The notes under the pieces are model-generated. The model made no database searches. It saw only the letters and a program-made list of their open reading frames with translations, and was not told where the DNA came from. The translations under genes and the position numbers were made by a program. Positions 16,637 to 24,968 of a stretch of 64,000 nt of DNA are shown here, piece by piece. How positions within the stretch are numbered: the stretch's first letter is position 1; each line of letters begins with the position of its first letter. This DNA is from Pseudaquidulcibacter saccharophilus (lineage in GTDB: Bacteria; Pseudomonadota; Alphaproteobacteria; Caulobacterales; Aquidulcibacteraceae), in assembly GCF_019455445.1 (NCBI RefSeq), contig NZ_JAHWUS010000001.1:496001-560000 (forward strand), in the 5' to 3' direction.

Positions 16637-17692
16637 TTACATTGCAACTGAAGATAAGAAGCCCGAAGTTAAAAGGTCTTTCGGTAAATTCTTACCTATG
16701 ATTACCATGCGTGAATAGCGTTTCTTATTTTCCCATAAATTTCCGTAATCGGCCTCGACCATCATGTGGACGCCATTGAAAACATATTGGCGATTTTGCC
16801 CCTCGATATCGATAATTCCTTTAAAGCGCAGCATTTCCGCGCCATACATATCAATAATTTTTGACAAGAAAGCGGTGAATTTTTCTTCGCTCATTTTCTT
16901 GTCGCTTTGCAGGGCGATTGCCTCGACGCCATCATAATGATTATGCTCATGATGATGGTCATGGTCATGGTCGTGATGGTGGTGCGGATGATTGCAATGC
17001 TCATCGTGGCAATCGTGGTGATGCTCTTCTTTTGGTGGGTTGAAATACAGATTTTCCTCGTTAAGAATTTCTGGGCTAAAGCGTGATTTTCCGATGATTT
17101 TCCCGAAATCAACGTTTGAATTATCGGTTTCAATAATTTCAATACCAGAATTCATTTGACGAATTGCGGCAATACATTTTTGCTTTTGTGCGGCATCAAC
17201 TTCGCTGACTTTATTTAAAATAATTAAATCAGCATAACCAATTTGGTTGCGCGCTTCTTCAAATTCGTCAAGATTGTCCAAAATATGAACGGCATCAACC
17301 ACGGTGACAATTGATGCCAAATAGGATTTTCTTGCAATATCATCATCGGCAAAAAAGGTTTGTGCAACGGGCGCCGGATTTGCAAGGCCGGTGGTTTCAA
17401 CAATTATTGCATCAAAGCGTGACTTGCGTTTAAAAAGTGACCCTAAAATTCTTATAAGATCGCCGCGAACATTGCAGCAGATACAACCATTATTAAGTTC
17501 GAAAACTTCCTCATCCGCACCAACAACCAAATCATTATCAATGCCGATTTCGCCAAATTCATTGACAATAACCGCAAATTTTTTGCCATTTGGGTTAGTA
17601 AGCAAATGGTTTAGAAGCGTGGTTTTACCAGCACCCAAAAAACCGGTGATTACATAGACTGGAATTTTATTTTCATTATTATTAAAAGGCAA
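16637..17692 (-). CDS. COG0523/CobW-family GTPase with a histidine-rich metal-binding segment
   Basis: A 351-residue G3E-family GTPase, probably a metallochaperone (zinc is the usual guess for members with this layout). Walker A GFLGAGKT is at 17-24, the diagnostic CxCC motif (C70-I-C72-C73) follows in NNGCICCNVRG, then ETTGLANPAPV and the base-recognition NKVSEVD. Around residues 220-255 there is a linker with more than fifteen histidines plus Cys and Asp, and then a CobW C-terminal domain (RFKGIIDIEGQNRQYVFNGV). Translation starts at TTG (17692) with TGAGG seven bases upstream. No cobalamin genes or visible Zur gene lie nearby, so the metal is uncertain. Confidence 0.85.
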   Translation of the reverse strand: MPFNNNENKIPVYVITGFLGAGKTTLLNHLLTNPNGKKFAVIVNEFGEIGIDNDLVVGADEEVFELNNGCICCNVRGDLIRILGSLFKRKSRFDAIIVETTGLANPAPVAQTFFADDDIARKSYLASIVTVVDAVHILDNLDEFEEARNQIGYADLIILNKVSEVDAAQKQKCIAAIRQMNSGIEIIETDNSNVDFGKIIGKSRFSPEILNEENLYFNPPKEEHHHDCHDEHCNHPHHHHDHDHDHHHEHNHYDGVEAIALQSDKKMSEEKFTAFLSKIIDMYGAEMLRFKGIIDIEGQNRQYVFNGVHMMVEADYGNLWENKKRYSRMVIIGKNLPKDLLTSGFLSSVAM

Positions 17693-17753
17693 TTTACAAC
17701 CTCATTGCATAAAATTAAGAAGCAAAATTAATTTTTACCTCTATATATGAATT

Positions 17754-18449
17754 ATGAAAAACTATTTTTACCCACTTGCTGCATTAATTTTTGTTGCCAC
17801 GCCAGTTTTGGCCAATGATGATCCGCCACCAAAGCATTCACCAGAGCGTATTCAGCATGATATTGAAGACAATCAGAAACTTGCTGATTGTGTGAAGCTT
17901 GCATCAACTAGCCCTGATAAAGCGTATGACGAGGCATTAAATTGGCGCATTCACAATGGTGGGCTTTTGGCAGAAGAATGTTTGGCGATGGTGAATATCG
18001 CGCGCGAAGAATATTCATATGGTGCTAAAAAATTATATATGATTGCCAATGCAACCGATGCCGGTGACAAGACAAAAAGACTTTCGCTTTTGGTTAAATC
18101 GGGAAACACATTCCTTATTGCCGAAGATCCCGAAAACGCAAAGCGCGCGTTTGATGATGCTTTGGCAATTAAGGGCGATGATGCAAATATTTATGTTGAC
18201 CGCGCCCGGACATATGCAATGTTGGAAAAATGGGATGCGTCCGAAACTGACTTAACACAGGCTATGAAGCTTGGCGGTGAATTACCGTTTGCATTACGTC
18301 TGCGTGCCGAAACCAGATTGCAACAAAAAAATTATAGTGGGGCCGAGACTGATATTAATCGCGCCATTGAATTAGAACCAAAAGAGGTTGATAATTATGT
18401 GGTTCGTGGCCGTGTTCGTGAGGCAAAGCGATTGGGGCATGCGCCATAA
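17754..18449 (+). CDS. Exported tetratricopeptide repeat protein
   Basis: A 231-residue protein with a signal peptide (MKNYFYPLAALIFVATPVLA, cleaved before NDDPPP) and C-terminal TPR units. Two to three repeats are visible after residue ~105: a helix pair with AEDPENAKRAFDDALAI, one with YVDRARTYAMLEKWDASETD, and a last one with LRAETRLQQKNYSGAETDIN and ELEPKEVDNYVVRGRV. TPRs mediate protein contacts, so a periplasmic scaffold role is likely; the partner is unknown. Divergent to the COG0523 GTPase, with 61 bp between starts. Confidence 0.8.
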   Translation: MKNYFYPLAALIFVATPVLANDDPPPKHSPERIQHDIEDNQKLADCVKLASTSPDKAYDEALNWRIHNGGLLAEECLAMVNIAREEYSYGAKKLYMIANATDAGDKTKRLSLLVKSGNTFLIAEDPENAKRAFDDALAIKGDDANIYVDRARTYAMLEKWDASETDLTQAMKLGGELPFALRLRAETRLQQKNYSGAETDINRAIELEPKEVDNYVVRGRVREAKRLGHAP

Positions 18450-18505
18450 AATTACCACTCCCGCCCTCGCGCTTCGCGCTCACTTGGTCGGGTAGGCAAA
18501 GCGGG

Positions 18506-18543
18506 AAATAATTTTTAAAAAACGTGGTTTTCAAAAATTATTT
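18506..18543. repeat. AT-rich hairpin repeat, copy A
   Basis: Arms AAATAATTTTT and AAAAATTATTT (11 bp, perfect, with further pairing inside) enclose a short GTGG-centred loop. The element overlaps the smr stop codon and lies 57 bp after the TPR gene. On the minus strand its central 33 bases match 26 of 33 bases at 27041-27073. Next to it lies a GC-rich stretch (18459-18492) containing GCGCTTCGCGC. Besides possible terminator use, it looks like a dispersed intergenic repeat. Confidence 0.5.
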
Positions 18544-19113
18544 ACTTATTTTTTGTTTTAGGCGGACGTAAAAAGCGCCTGATCCACCGTGTTTTTGGTT
18601 GGCTTCGGATACACCGGAAATAAACGGGCGAAGGTCGGGGGTGTTTAACCAATCGCGTAGTTTTTGCCTTAAAACCCCGCGTTGTGATGGAGCGAACATA
18701 TCAAAAGGCTCGTGTTTATGGTGTGCAATCTCAACACCCTTACCGGTTATAACCAAAATATTACGATAATTTTGCGACAATGCCATTAGGATAAAGCCAC
18801 GAAGACGTTCTTGGGCCACCAATTGTGTCATGCCATGTAAATCAATTGTGGCATCAATCTCTAAACGGCCGCGTCTTATCCTTTTTTCATTTCCAATATC
18901 AGCAACAGGGGCTGATATTTTTTTTGTTACGACCTTTTTTGTCGTTATAGTCGTGATTGCTTTTTTCTTGGTTGGTTCTTCTTTAAATTGAGGTTCGGTT
19001 GGAATTTTTGCTTCTAATTCTATAAGTTTGTGATGCGCCTTGCCTTTTAACCCTTTGGTGGTTTTACCCACCTTGTGCCATAATTTTGCTTCTTCGGGTT
19101 TAAGCGGGCGCAT
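18538..19113 (-). CDS. Smr domain protein (MutS2/Smr family)
   Basis: A 191-residue protein with a basic N-terminal half and a C-terminal Smr domain, a nuclease-like fold. Signatures: IDATIDLHGMTQLVAQERLR, ILVITGKGVEIAHHK, VLRQKLRDWLN and KHGGSGAFYVRLK. Stand-alone Smr proteins of this length occur next to mltA and tim44 in many alphaproteobacteria, as here. Ten bases separate it from the mltA stop, so it is the last gene of the tim44-mltA-smr operon. The target nucleic acid is unknown. Confidence 0.9.
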   Translation of the reverse strand: MRPLKPEEAKLWHKVGKTTKGLKGKAHHKLIELEAKIPTEPQFKEEPTKKKAITTITTKKVVTKKISAPVADIGNEKRIRRGRLEIDATIDLHGMTQLVAQERLRGFILMALSQNYRNILVITGKGVEIAHHKHEPFDMFAPSQRGVLRQKLRDWLNTPDLRPFISGVSEANQKHGGSGAFYVRLKQKISK

Positions 19114-19122
19114 CCAAACCCC

Positions 19123-20442
19123 CTATTTTTTGGTGGGATCCAAGGTGTTTGGTAGCAATACCCACCAATCAGCCTCATGATTAATTCGACCTGCGGCAAA
19201 GCCTGCCTCGTCGCCGGTTCCATAATATAGGTCACCGCGAATTGGCCCTTTGATTGCCCCACCTGAATCTTGGGTAATTACAAGGCGTGTCAATGAATTT
19301 TCAATGCTGTTACCAAGTGCCGAGGCATTGGCAAAAATGAAAATTGGAACGCCATAAGCATGGATTGACGGGTCAATTGCCAGCGAACCACCGGCAACCA
19401 ACGGCACACCTTGCGAACCTTTTGGGCCGTCCGCAGGGTTTTTAATTGCCTGCAACTCAAAGAATGTGGTGCGCGGGTTTGCATTCATCACGCTTCTGGC
19501 ATCATTTGGCGCCGCTTTTTCAAACCATTTAGTAATGTTGTCGGCCGATGCTTGGCTGGCTGGTAATTCGCCGCGTTTTATAAGTTCACGCGCGACAGAA
19601 CCAAACGGCTGCCCATTGGTTGCCACAAATGCGGCGCGCAATTGTTGACCATTATCTAATAATAGACGACCAGATCCTTGTATTTGCAGTGATAATGCCT
19701 CGCCCATTTTGGTCCAGGCAATAATAGGGGCATTAGAAGAATTAATTTCACCACGCGCGCGATATGGAATGAAATTATTGCCATTGATACGTCCAACAAT
19801 TTTTTTGCCCGCCAATGATGGGTCAAAATCAGATAGGTTGATGGTGATTAAATCCGATGGCTTGCCATATAATGGCTCGTTGTAAACACTGGTTTGATTT
19901 AGGCTTGCGTGTAAAATCGGCTCAAAATAAGAGGTTAATTTACCGCGTCCGCCATTTTTCGCACTTAAACGCCAAGGGGTAAAGTTGTTTTCAAAAAATG
20001 CACGGGTTGAAACATCTGGGTTATTTGCAAGAGAACAAACAGGTTTCCAATCAGCAACTTTGCCAGCATAGGCGATTTTTTCACCAAGATAATAGGCGTC
20101 ATTACGCTTTACAAGAACTGCACATGAATTGCGGAATGCCTGTCTTGCTGCCTCTAAATCTGTATCTGACCAGTTGGGAAGGTCGCCGAAACCCATCCGA
20201 GCAAATGCAATCTCGCCATTCGCTTGTGGTGCGGTAACTACATTGCTTGGCGGGGTATTGGTCGGTGTGCTTGTAACCGGTGGTAAGGTTGGCAGGGTTG
20301 GTATGCTGCCTGCTTGGTTGTTTGGCGGGTTGTTTACAGGATGCGAAACTTCGCCCGTGCTAACACACGCGCCAAGACCAAAGGCAGTAAATAAAGCAAG
20401 TAATGAAAGGCGGCTTTTGTTGGTTAATGTTTTTATTTTCAC
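19123..20442 (-). CDS. mltA: Membrane-bound lytic murein transglycosylase A
   Basis: A 439-residue lipoprotein that cleaves peptidoglycan to 1,6-anhydro-muropeptides, at the inner face of the outer membrane. The signal peptide ends in the lipobox LGAC. After a Pro/Thr/Asn-rich linker, the MltA domain shows LTSYFEPILHASL and IQGSGRLLLDNGQQLRAAF, and the 3D domain shows VTQDSGGAIKGPIRGDLYYG-like residues (here ITQDSGGAIKGPIRG) followed by GTGDEAG. I place the start at GTG 20442 (GTGA overlap with the tim44 stop, GGAG upstream); an upstream TTG at 20469 would precede the signal peptide with nine odd residues. Confidence 0.92.
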   Translation of the reverse strand: MKIKTLTNKSRLSLLALFTAFGLGACVSTGEVSHPVNNPPNNQAGSIPTLPTLPPVTSTPTNTPPSNVVTAPQANGEIAFARMGFGDLPNWSDTDLEAARQAFRNSCAVLVKRNDAYYLGEKIAYAGKVADWKPVCSLANNPDVSTRAFFENNFTPWRLSAKNGGRGKLTSYFEPILHASLNQTSVYNEPLYGKPSDLITINLSDFDPSLAGKKIVGRINGNNFIPYRARGEINSSNAPIIAWTKMGEALSLQIQGSGRLLLDNGQQLRAAFVATNGQPFGSVARELIKRGELPASQASADNITKWFEKAAPNDARSVMNANPRTTFFELQAIKNPADGPKGSQGVPLVAGGSLAIDPSIHAYGVPIFIFANASALGNSIENSLTRLVITQDSGGAIKGPIRGDLYYGTGDEAGFAAGRINHEADWWVLLPNTLDPTKK

Positions 20443-21110
20443 GCTGGCTCCACGGCAATTAGTTTCCAAATCGGGTTTTTAGAGCCAAGATTACGCTCAA
20501 AACTCCAGATTTCGTTAACGGCCCGTGGTTTTGCATTTGATTCGGTTAATGTAGATTGAAACAAAACGTCAATCGTTGCGATTTTGCCATTTATTGAAAT
20601 GTCTTTAATAGTTGGCGTTAAAAGGCGGATAATATCGATTTTGCCGCCACCTGTTGCCCGTCTTGCCTCAATTGCCGCTTTGTATGCGGTGAAAACATTA
20701 TCGCTCAAAAGTGGTTGTAATGTGTTTTCATCACCGGTTGAAAATGCAGTGATAATGGTTTCATAGGCGCTATAAGCCTGTGTGGTAAAGTTTTGCGGGT
20801 CAAAACTATTGTCATAACGCACAATCTCAAGAATCTTTGGTGCAAGATCCCCATATTGCGAAAATGTTGGCGCAACATATGGCTTATCTTCACCCAAAGG
20901 CGGCATCAATGAAGGGTGTGGGGCAATTTCTTTTTGCTCTGAAGTGTCGTTATTTCCAAAGGCGTCTGGCTTGTTTTGACCATTGTTGACAAATGGCGGC
21001 GGTGCACCACGGTTTTGACCCAAAACCTGATATAAACGCGCAATAACCAACAAAGCGACAACCGCAAAAAATATAATTTCCACTTTTTTACCTTTCTTTG
21101 AGTCCAACAT
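20439..21110 (-). CDS. Tim44/TimA-domain inner-membrane protein
   Basis: A 223-residue protein with one N-terminal membrane helix (VEIIFFAVVALLVIARLY), a Pro/Asn-rich linker and a C-terminal Tim44-like domain (residues ~95-223: QAYSAYETIITAFSTGDENT, LSDNVFTAYKAAIE, NEIWSFERNLGSKNP). The mitochondrial relative anchors Hsp70 to the import channel; bacterial TimA is found in the inner membrane. The order smr-mltA-tim44 divergent to secB is a conserved alphaproteobacterial arrangement. I use the ATG at 21110; a TTG at 21134 is possible. Confidence 0.88.
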   Translation of the reverse strand: MLDSKKGKKVEIIFFAVVALLVIARLYQVLGQNRGAPPPFVNNGQNKPDAFGNNDTSEQKEIAPHPSLMPPLGEDKPYVAPTFSQYGDLAPKILEIVRYDNSFDPQNFTTQAYSAYETIITAFSTGDENTLQPLLSDNVFTAYKAAIEARRATGGGKIDIIRLLTPTIKDISINGKIATIDVLFQSTLTESNAKPRAVNEIWSFERNLGSKNPIWKLIAVEPA

Positions 21111-21245
21111 AAGGATTGTTGACCCACTTCTCAAGTTATAATTATGAAATTAGGTTTTTTTATGTTTGCCTAATTGCCCATAATACTTGCTCTTGATAAA
21201 AAAATGTTCTAGCTGAGGTCGCACCAGAAAAAGGAAAACCCGAAA

Positions 21246-21737
21246 ATGTCTGACGAAAACCAGCCAATCGAAAATGGCGCTGCCCCAGAGGCTTTGCAAG
21301 CTGTCCCTTCGGTTCATGTTCTTGCACAATATATTAAAGATTTCTCTTTTGAGAACCCAAATTCACCGGCATCTTTGCGCGAAGGCGCGCAGCCAAAAAT
21401 CGACCTACAGCTTGACGTAAGCGCACGCGGTATGGAAGATCCATCAGTTTTTGAAGTTGATCTTAAAATCAATGCAAAAAGCGAACGTGAAGGTCAGGTT
21501 CTTTTCGTAACTGAACTTGTTTATTCAGGTTTGTTCCAATTCAACAACATTCCGCAAGAAAACCTTGAGCCTATGTTGCTTATCGAGGCGCCGCGCACTT
21601 TGTTCCCATTTGCACGTCAAATCGTTGCTGATGCAACCCGCAACGGTGGCTATCCGCCATTGATGATTGACCCTATGGATTTTGCAAGCCTTTATATGGC
21701 GCAACGCCAAGGTCAACAAGACGTTGGCAATGCGTAA
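21246..21737 (+). CDS. secB: Protein-export chaperone SecB
   Basis: A 163-residue cytosolic chaperone that keeps preproteins unfolded and delivers them to SecA. SecB features: VHVLAQYIKDFSFENPNSP, a central LELxLxVxA-like strand (here IDLQLDVSARG), VTELVYSGLFQFNNIP, LLIEAPRTLFPFARQIVADA, and GGYPPLMIDPMDFASLYM near the C-terminus. AAAAGGAAAA precedes the ATG. It is divergent from tim44 with 135 bp between starts and is followed by a terminator. Confidence 0.97.
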   Translation: MSDENQPIENGAAPEALQAVPSVHVLAQYIKDFSFENPNSPASLREGAQPKIDLQLDVSARGMEDPSVFEVDLKINAKSEREGQVLFVTELVYSGLFQFNNIPQENLEPMLLIEAPRTLFPFARQIVADATRNGGYPPLMIDPMDFASLYMAQRQGQQDVGNA

Positions 21738-21761
21738 TTTTAACGCCAAATATTAAATTTA

Positions 21762-21797
21762 AAAAGGCACTTCAGACCGAAGTGCCTTTTGTTTTTT
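21762..21797 (+). terminator. Terminator of secB
   Basis: AAAGGCACTT pairs with AAGTGCCTTT across a CAGACCG loop, followed by GTTTTTT, 24 bp after the secB stop. It abuts the end of the convergent astB gene and may serve both. Confidence 0.85.
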
Positions 21798-23133
21798 ATT
21801 TTTGAAAATCGTAAAAATTAGCGCCCAAATGCATAATTTTGGTTAGTTCATCAAGGGCGGCATAATTATTTTCAAGCAATGAGAAATCGCCCAAATCTTC
21901 TGGCAAAAGTGTTTCTGGATAATATTTATCTACCCAATTAACAAGGTCGCTATAAAGCCCTTCATCAAGCATTACGCGCGCCTTGATTGATTTAATATCC
22001 GCCTCATCCATAATCACGCGAAGGCGTAAACATGCCGGCCCGCCGCCATTATTCATACTTTGGCGAACATCAACATATTCAACCGCACCAATCGGGGTAT
22101 TGCGGGTAATTAATTCATCAAGAAACTTTTTAACCGATGGGGTTTCATAACATTCCATTGGTGCAATGATTGTCATACGTTCCCCGGGCTTTGAAAGAAT
22201 TTGCGTATTGAATAAATAGCTTTTGATGGCATCTTCAATTGGAACATCATTATTATCAACCCGAATGAAAACCGGCTCAAAGTCACATTTTTGGGTTATT
22301 TCACGTTTTAAAGCCTCTTCATTTTCAAATGCAAATTCATGATAAAACAAAACATTTTCATTGGCACTTGCAACCACATCATTATGGAATGCGCCGGCGT
22401 CAATCGCCTGTTTTGATTGGCGTGTGAAAATGGTTTTATCAATATTAATTTGGTGATTACGTGCGATTGCTTCAAAACTTTGCATGGTTTGGCGTGCCGG
22501 AAATTTTCCAGAATAGCTTTCAAAGCCATCACGACCATAAACAAAAATTTCGACACCTTTTTCACCATGTGATTTTGACATACGCATGAAATTTGCCGCA
22601 CCCTCATCGGCAAACAGGCTTTGGTTGGGTAATGGGTCATGCACCATAAAGCGGGCTTCATCACAAAATATGGTCCTAAGCATTTTTGTGGTTTGCGCCG
22701 CCTCTAACGCACGGTGAGTGTTTGTGATTAAATTGGCGGGCGTGAAGTGGGTTTTGTTATCTTTGCAATCATATTTCGGTGAAATTGTTCCGGCATTTGC
22801 CGCCCACATTGATGACGCGGCAGAAATATTTGCAAGCAGGCGTTTATCTTGAGCGGCGTGTTGTAATAATTGCTGATTATTACCGTTAAAACCAAGTTTA
22901 TTGAGTATAGGAAGGAACGGGCGTTCTTGGGGCGGGAGAATACCCTGTTTGTAGCCCAATCTTGCAAGATGCCATGCCTTCGCAAGCCCTTGTTTGGCTG
23001 CGTTTTTTGGGCTTGCTGGTTTTGCCTTATTATTTGCACTAGCAATATTACCGAAACTAAGGCCGCCATAATTATGGGTCATACCGATAAGGCCATCAAA
23101 ATTTACTTCGCCATAAAATTCATTTCTTGTCAT
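21796..23133 (-). CDS. astB: N-succinylarginine dihydrolase (AstB)
   Basis: A 445-residue guanidine-modifying enzyme that converts N2-succinylarginine to N2-succinylornithine, CO2 and two NH3 in the arginine succinyltransferase pathway. Diagnostic segments: EVNFDGLIGMTHNYGGLSFG near the start, FCDEARFMVHDPLPNQSLF, GAFHNDVVASANENVLFYHE with the catalytic His, and MNNGGGPACLRLRV with the catalytic Cys. I use the ATG at 23133 (AGAGGAAA upstream), not the open frame to 23199. The other ast genes are not in this window, so an isolated or divergent role is possible. Confidence 0.9.
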   Translation of the reverse strand: MTRNEFYGEVNFDGLIGMTHNYGGLSFGNIASANNKAKPASPKNAAKQGLAKAWHLARLGYKQGILPPQERPFLPILNKLGFNGNNQQLLQHAAQDKRLLANISAASSMWAANAGTISPKYDCKDNKTHFTPANLITNTHRALEAAQTTKMLRTIFCDEARFMVHDPLPNQSLFADEGAANFMRMSKSHGEKGVEIFVYGRDGFESYSGKFPARQTMQSFEAIARNHQINIDKTIFTRQSKQAIDAGAFHNDVVASANENVLFYHEFAFENEEALKREITQKCDFEPVFIRVDNNDVPIEDAIKSYLFNTQILSKPGERMTIIAPMECYETPSVKKFLDELITRNTPIGAVEYVDVRQSMNNGGGPACLRLRVIMDEADIKSIKARVMLDEGLYSDLVNWVDKYYPETLLPEDLGDFSLLENNYAALDELTKIMHLGANFYDFQK

Positions 23134-23258
23134 TGGTTTCCTCTTGGCAGCATTCTTATCGAGCCTATTTTTAAGGTCAATATAAACTGCCACAAACATT
23201 GGCGCACTCTTTGCAAATATTAGGGCAAATATGTGGTTGCAAAAAAGGATTTTGAACT

Positions 23259-23885
23259 ATGCGTACCAAATTGGGATATATTTTGCCATTTTTATTGATT
23301 GCCACACCGGCATTGGCGCAAAATTGGTCATATAAACCTGCCCCTGGTGAATGGTATGTGCCATCTGCGAATGCGCATCGTGACAATATTCCGGAAACTA
23401 CTGCACCAGTTGCAACAGAAGTTAAGCAAGACAAAGCAACGGCAAAGAAAAAAACAAATCCAATTGCGGCGCGCAAAGAAATGGCCGAAACCACCAATGA
23501 TGTTTCGGATTGGCAATCAGTATATGGCCAGAAAAATGGTGAATTTTCACAAGACGCAATAAAAATTGATGATAAAACCGAAATCCGCAAGGCTAGCCAA
23601 ATGGCGCAAAATAGTGTGGGGCTTCAAAAGGCATTAAGTTGCGCTGCGTCATTACAAATTGCGGCGCTTGCCGCCCCAGATTGGTCTGCTGAGCCAGGCG
23701 TTGCACAGGCAACCAATTTATGGCTAGAGCGCGTCTTTACCGAGGCCGACACCGCAGGGGTTGCCGGTGATAAAGTAAATGACATGGTTAAACAAGAAAT
23801 GGATAAACAAACCAATGATGCGGTTTCTAATCCACAAAATTTAAACAAACGGGCCTTTGATTGCGCCACCAATATGCCAAGCTAG
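23259..23885 (+). CDS. Exported protein of unknown function
   Basis: A 208-residue protein that I do not recognise. Residues 1-20 form a clear signal peptide (YILPFLLIATPALA, cleavage before QNWSYKPAP). An Ala/Thr/Lys-rich linker (~45-75) precedes a helical C-terminal half with two cysteines, in ALSCAASLQI and AFDCATNMPS, which could form a disulfide in the periplasm. The ATG follows AAAAAAGGATTT. It lies between divergent astB and co-directional rluA-type gene (40 bp). Codon use matches the neighbours. Confidence 0.7.
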   Translation: MRTKLGYILPFLLIATPALAQNWSYKPAPGEWYVPSANAHRDNIPETTAPVATEVKQDKATAKKKTNPIAARKEMAETTNDVSDWQSVYGQKNGEFSQDAIKIDDKTEIRKASQMAQNSVGLQKALSCAASLQIAALAAPDWSAEPGVAQATNLWLERVFTEADTAGVAGDKVNDMVKQEMDKQTNDAVSNPQNLNKRAFDCATNMPS

Positions 23886-23925
23886 TTAATATTGCGCTTT
23901 GCAGTAAAATCTCCTAAACGGCTTT

Positions 23926-24549
23926 ATGCTAAAACCCGCGCTTGATATAATTTTTAATGACGATGCAATAATTATTGTCAATAAACCTTCTGGACTTTTA
24001 AGCGTTCCTGGCAAGGCAGAAGATAATAAGGATTGCGTTGCATATCGAGCGTTGGAATATTTTCCCGATGCGTTGGTTGTTCACCGCCTTGATATGTCCA
24101 CCTCTGGGCTTTTGGTTTTGGCGCGCGGGCTTGTGCCATTACGTCGGATTTCGCGGCAATTTGAAGATAGAAAAGTTTCCAAAAAATACATCGCCCTTTT
24201 GCATGGTGAATTGGAGCACGATGAAGGCATAATTGATGCGCCATTAATTGCTGATTGGGAAAATCGACCACGGCAAAAGGTTGATTATGAAATTGGCAAA
24301 CCAAGCCTTACTAAATATCGGGTTTTATCACGTGAAAATAATGTTTCACGGGTTGAGTTTACACCAGTAACGGGACGCAGCCATCAATTAAGGGTGCATT
24401 CAATTCATATTGGACATCCAATTTGTGGTGATAAATTTTATATTGGTGAAGATGGTTTTGATCGCCTAAAGCTTCATGCAACTTATATTCATTTTGCCCA
24501 CCCAATGACAGGTGAAAAAATATTTTTTGAATCCCCAGCACCATTCTGA
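23926..24549 (+). CDS. RluA-family pseudouridine synthase
   Basis: A 207-residue RNA pseudouridine synthase without an S4 domain, the size of RluA (23S rRNA U746 and tRNA U32). Motifs: IIIVNKPSGLLSVPG, VVHRLDMSTSGLLVLARG with the catalytic Asp56, KKYIALLHGEL and VTGRSHQLRVHSIHIGHPIC. The compact form and the ending FESPAPF support RluA over RluC/RluD, but the exact RNA target cannot be read from sequence. It is followed after 12 bp by DUF4169 and RHH genes, probably co-transcribed. Confidence 0.9.
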   Translation: MLKPALDIIFNDDAIIIVNKPSGLLSVPGKAEDNKDCVAYRALEYFPDALVVHRLDMSTSGLLVLARGLVPLRRISRQFEDRKVSKKYIALLHGELEHDEGIIDAPLIADWENRPRQKVDYEIGKPSLTKYRVLSRENNVSRVEFTPVTGRSHQLRVHSIHIGHPICGDKFYIGEDGFDRLKLHATYIHFAHPMTGEKIFFESPAPF

Positions 24550-24561
24550 TAGAATGTAAAA

Positions 24562-24762
24562 ATGGCAGAGATAATAAATCTAAAACAATTCAAAAAACAA
24601 AAAGCGCGCGAAGAAAAAGAAAAAAGCGCGCAAAATAATCGTATTTTATTTGGCACACCAAAATCTTTAAAAGACACCGCCAAAAAGCAGAATTTGCTTG
24701 AGCAAAAGCGGCTTGAAAGATTAAAACTAGATCAAGAAAAATCAGATGAGGGTGATGAATGA
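24562..24762 (+). CDS. DUF4169 family protein
   Basis: A 66-residue, highly charged helical protein beginning MAEIINLKQFKKQKAREEKE and containing NNRILFGTPKSLKD, the pattern of DUF4169 (MAEIINLRxxRKxxAR...N...FG). The family is small, alphaproteobacterial and uncharacterised. Its stop overlaps the following RHH gene by four bases; DUF4169 and RHH genes are typically paired, so a joint function is plausible. Confidence 0.83.
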   Translation: MAEIINLKQFKKQKAREEKEKSAQNNRILFGTPKSLKDTAKKQNLLEQKRLERLKLDQEKSDEGDE

Positions 24763-24968
24763 TGCCCCTTTTGAAAAAATCATTCACTCTTGAAGGTCAC
24801 AAAACCTCGGTCGCATTGGAAAGCGAGTTTTGGGAAATAATCCTTGGATATGCCGCCAAAAATAATCAATCTTTGGCCAGCATAATAAGTGATATTGATT
24901 TAAACCGTGGTGCAGAACCATTGGCAAGTTCGTTACGGCTGTTTTGCCTCAAAATTTTGCGTGATTAA
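24759..24968 (+). CDS. Ribbon-helix-helix (RHH_4) domain protein
   Basis: A 69-residue protein with the RHH_4 pattern: KKSFTLEGHKTSVALESEFW (beta strand and first helix), ILGYAAKNNQSLASIISDID (second helix), and LASSLRLFCLKILRD. RHH proteins usually bind DNA as dimers through the N-terminal strand, but this subfamily has no established target. It begins at ATGATG overlapping the DUF4169 stop, and its end overlaps the convergent recR stop by 4 bp. Confidence 0.83.
   Translation: MMPLLKKSFTLEGHKTSVALESEFWEIILGYAAKNNQSLASIISDIDLNRGAEPLASSLRLFCLKILRD

Noticed and set aside
16935-17035. Trinucleotide-like ATG/GTG pattern as a tandem repeat
   Set aside because: It encodes the histidine-rich linker of the COG0523 GTPase. 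The repetition follows from the His codons.
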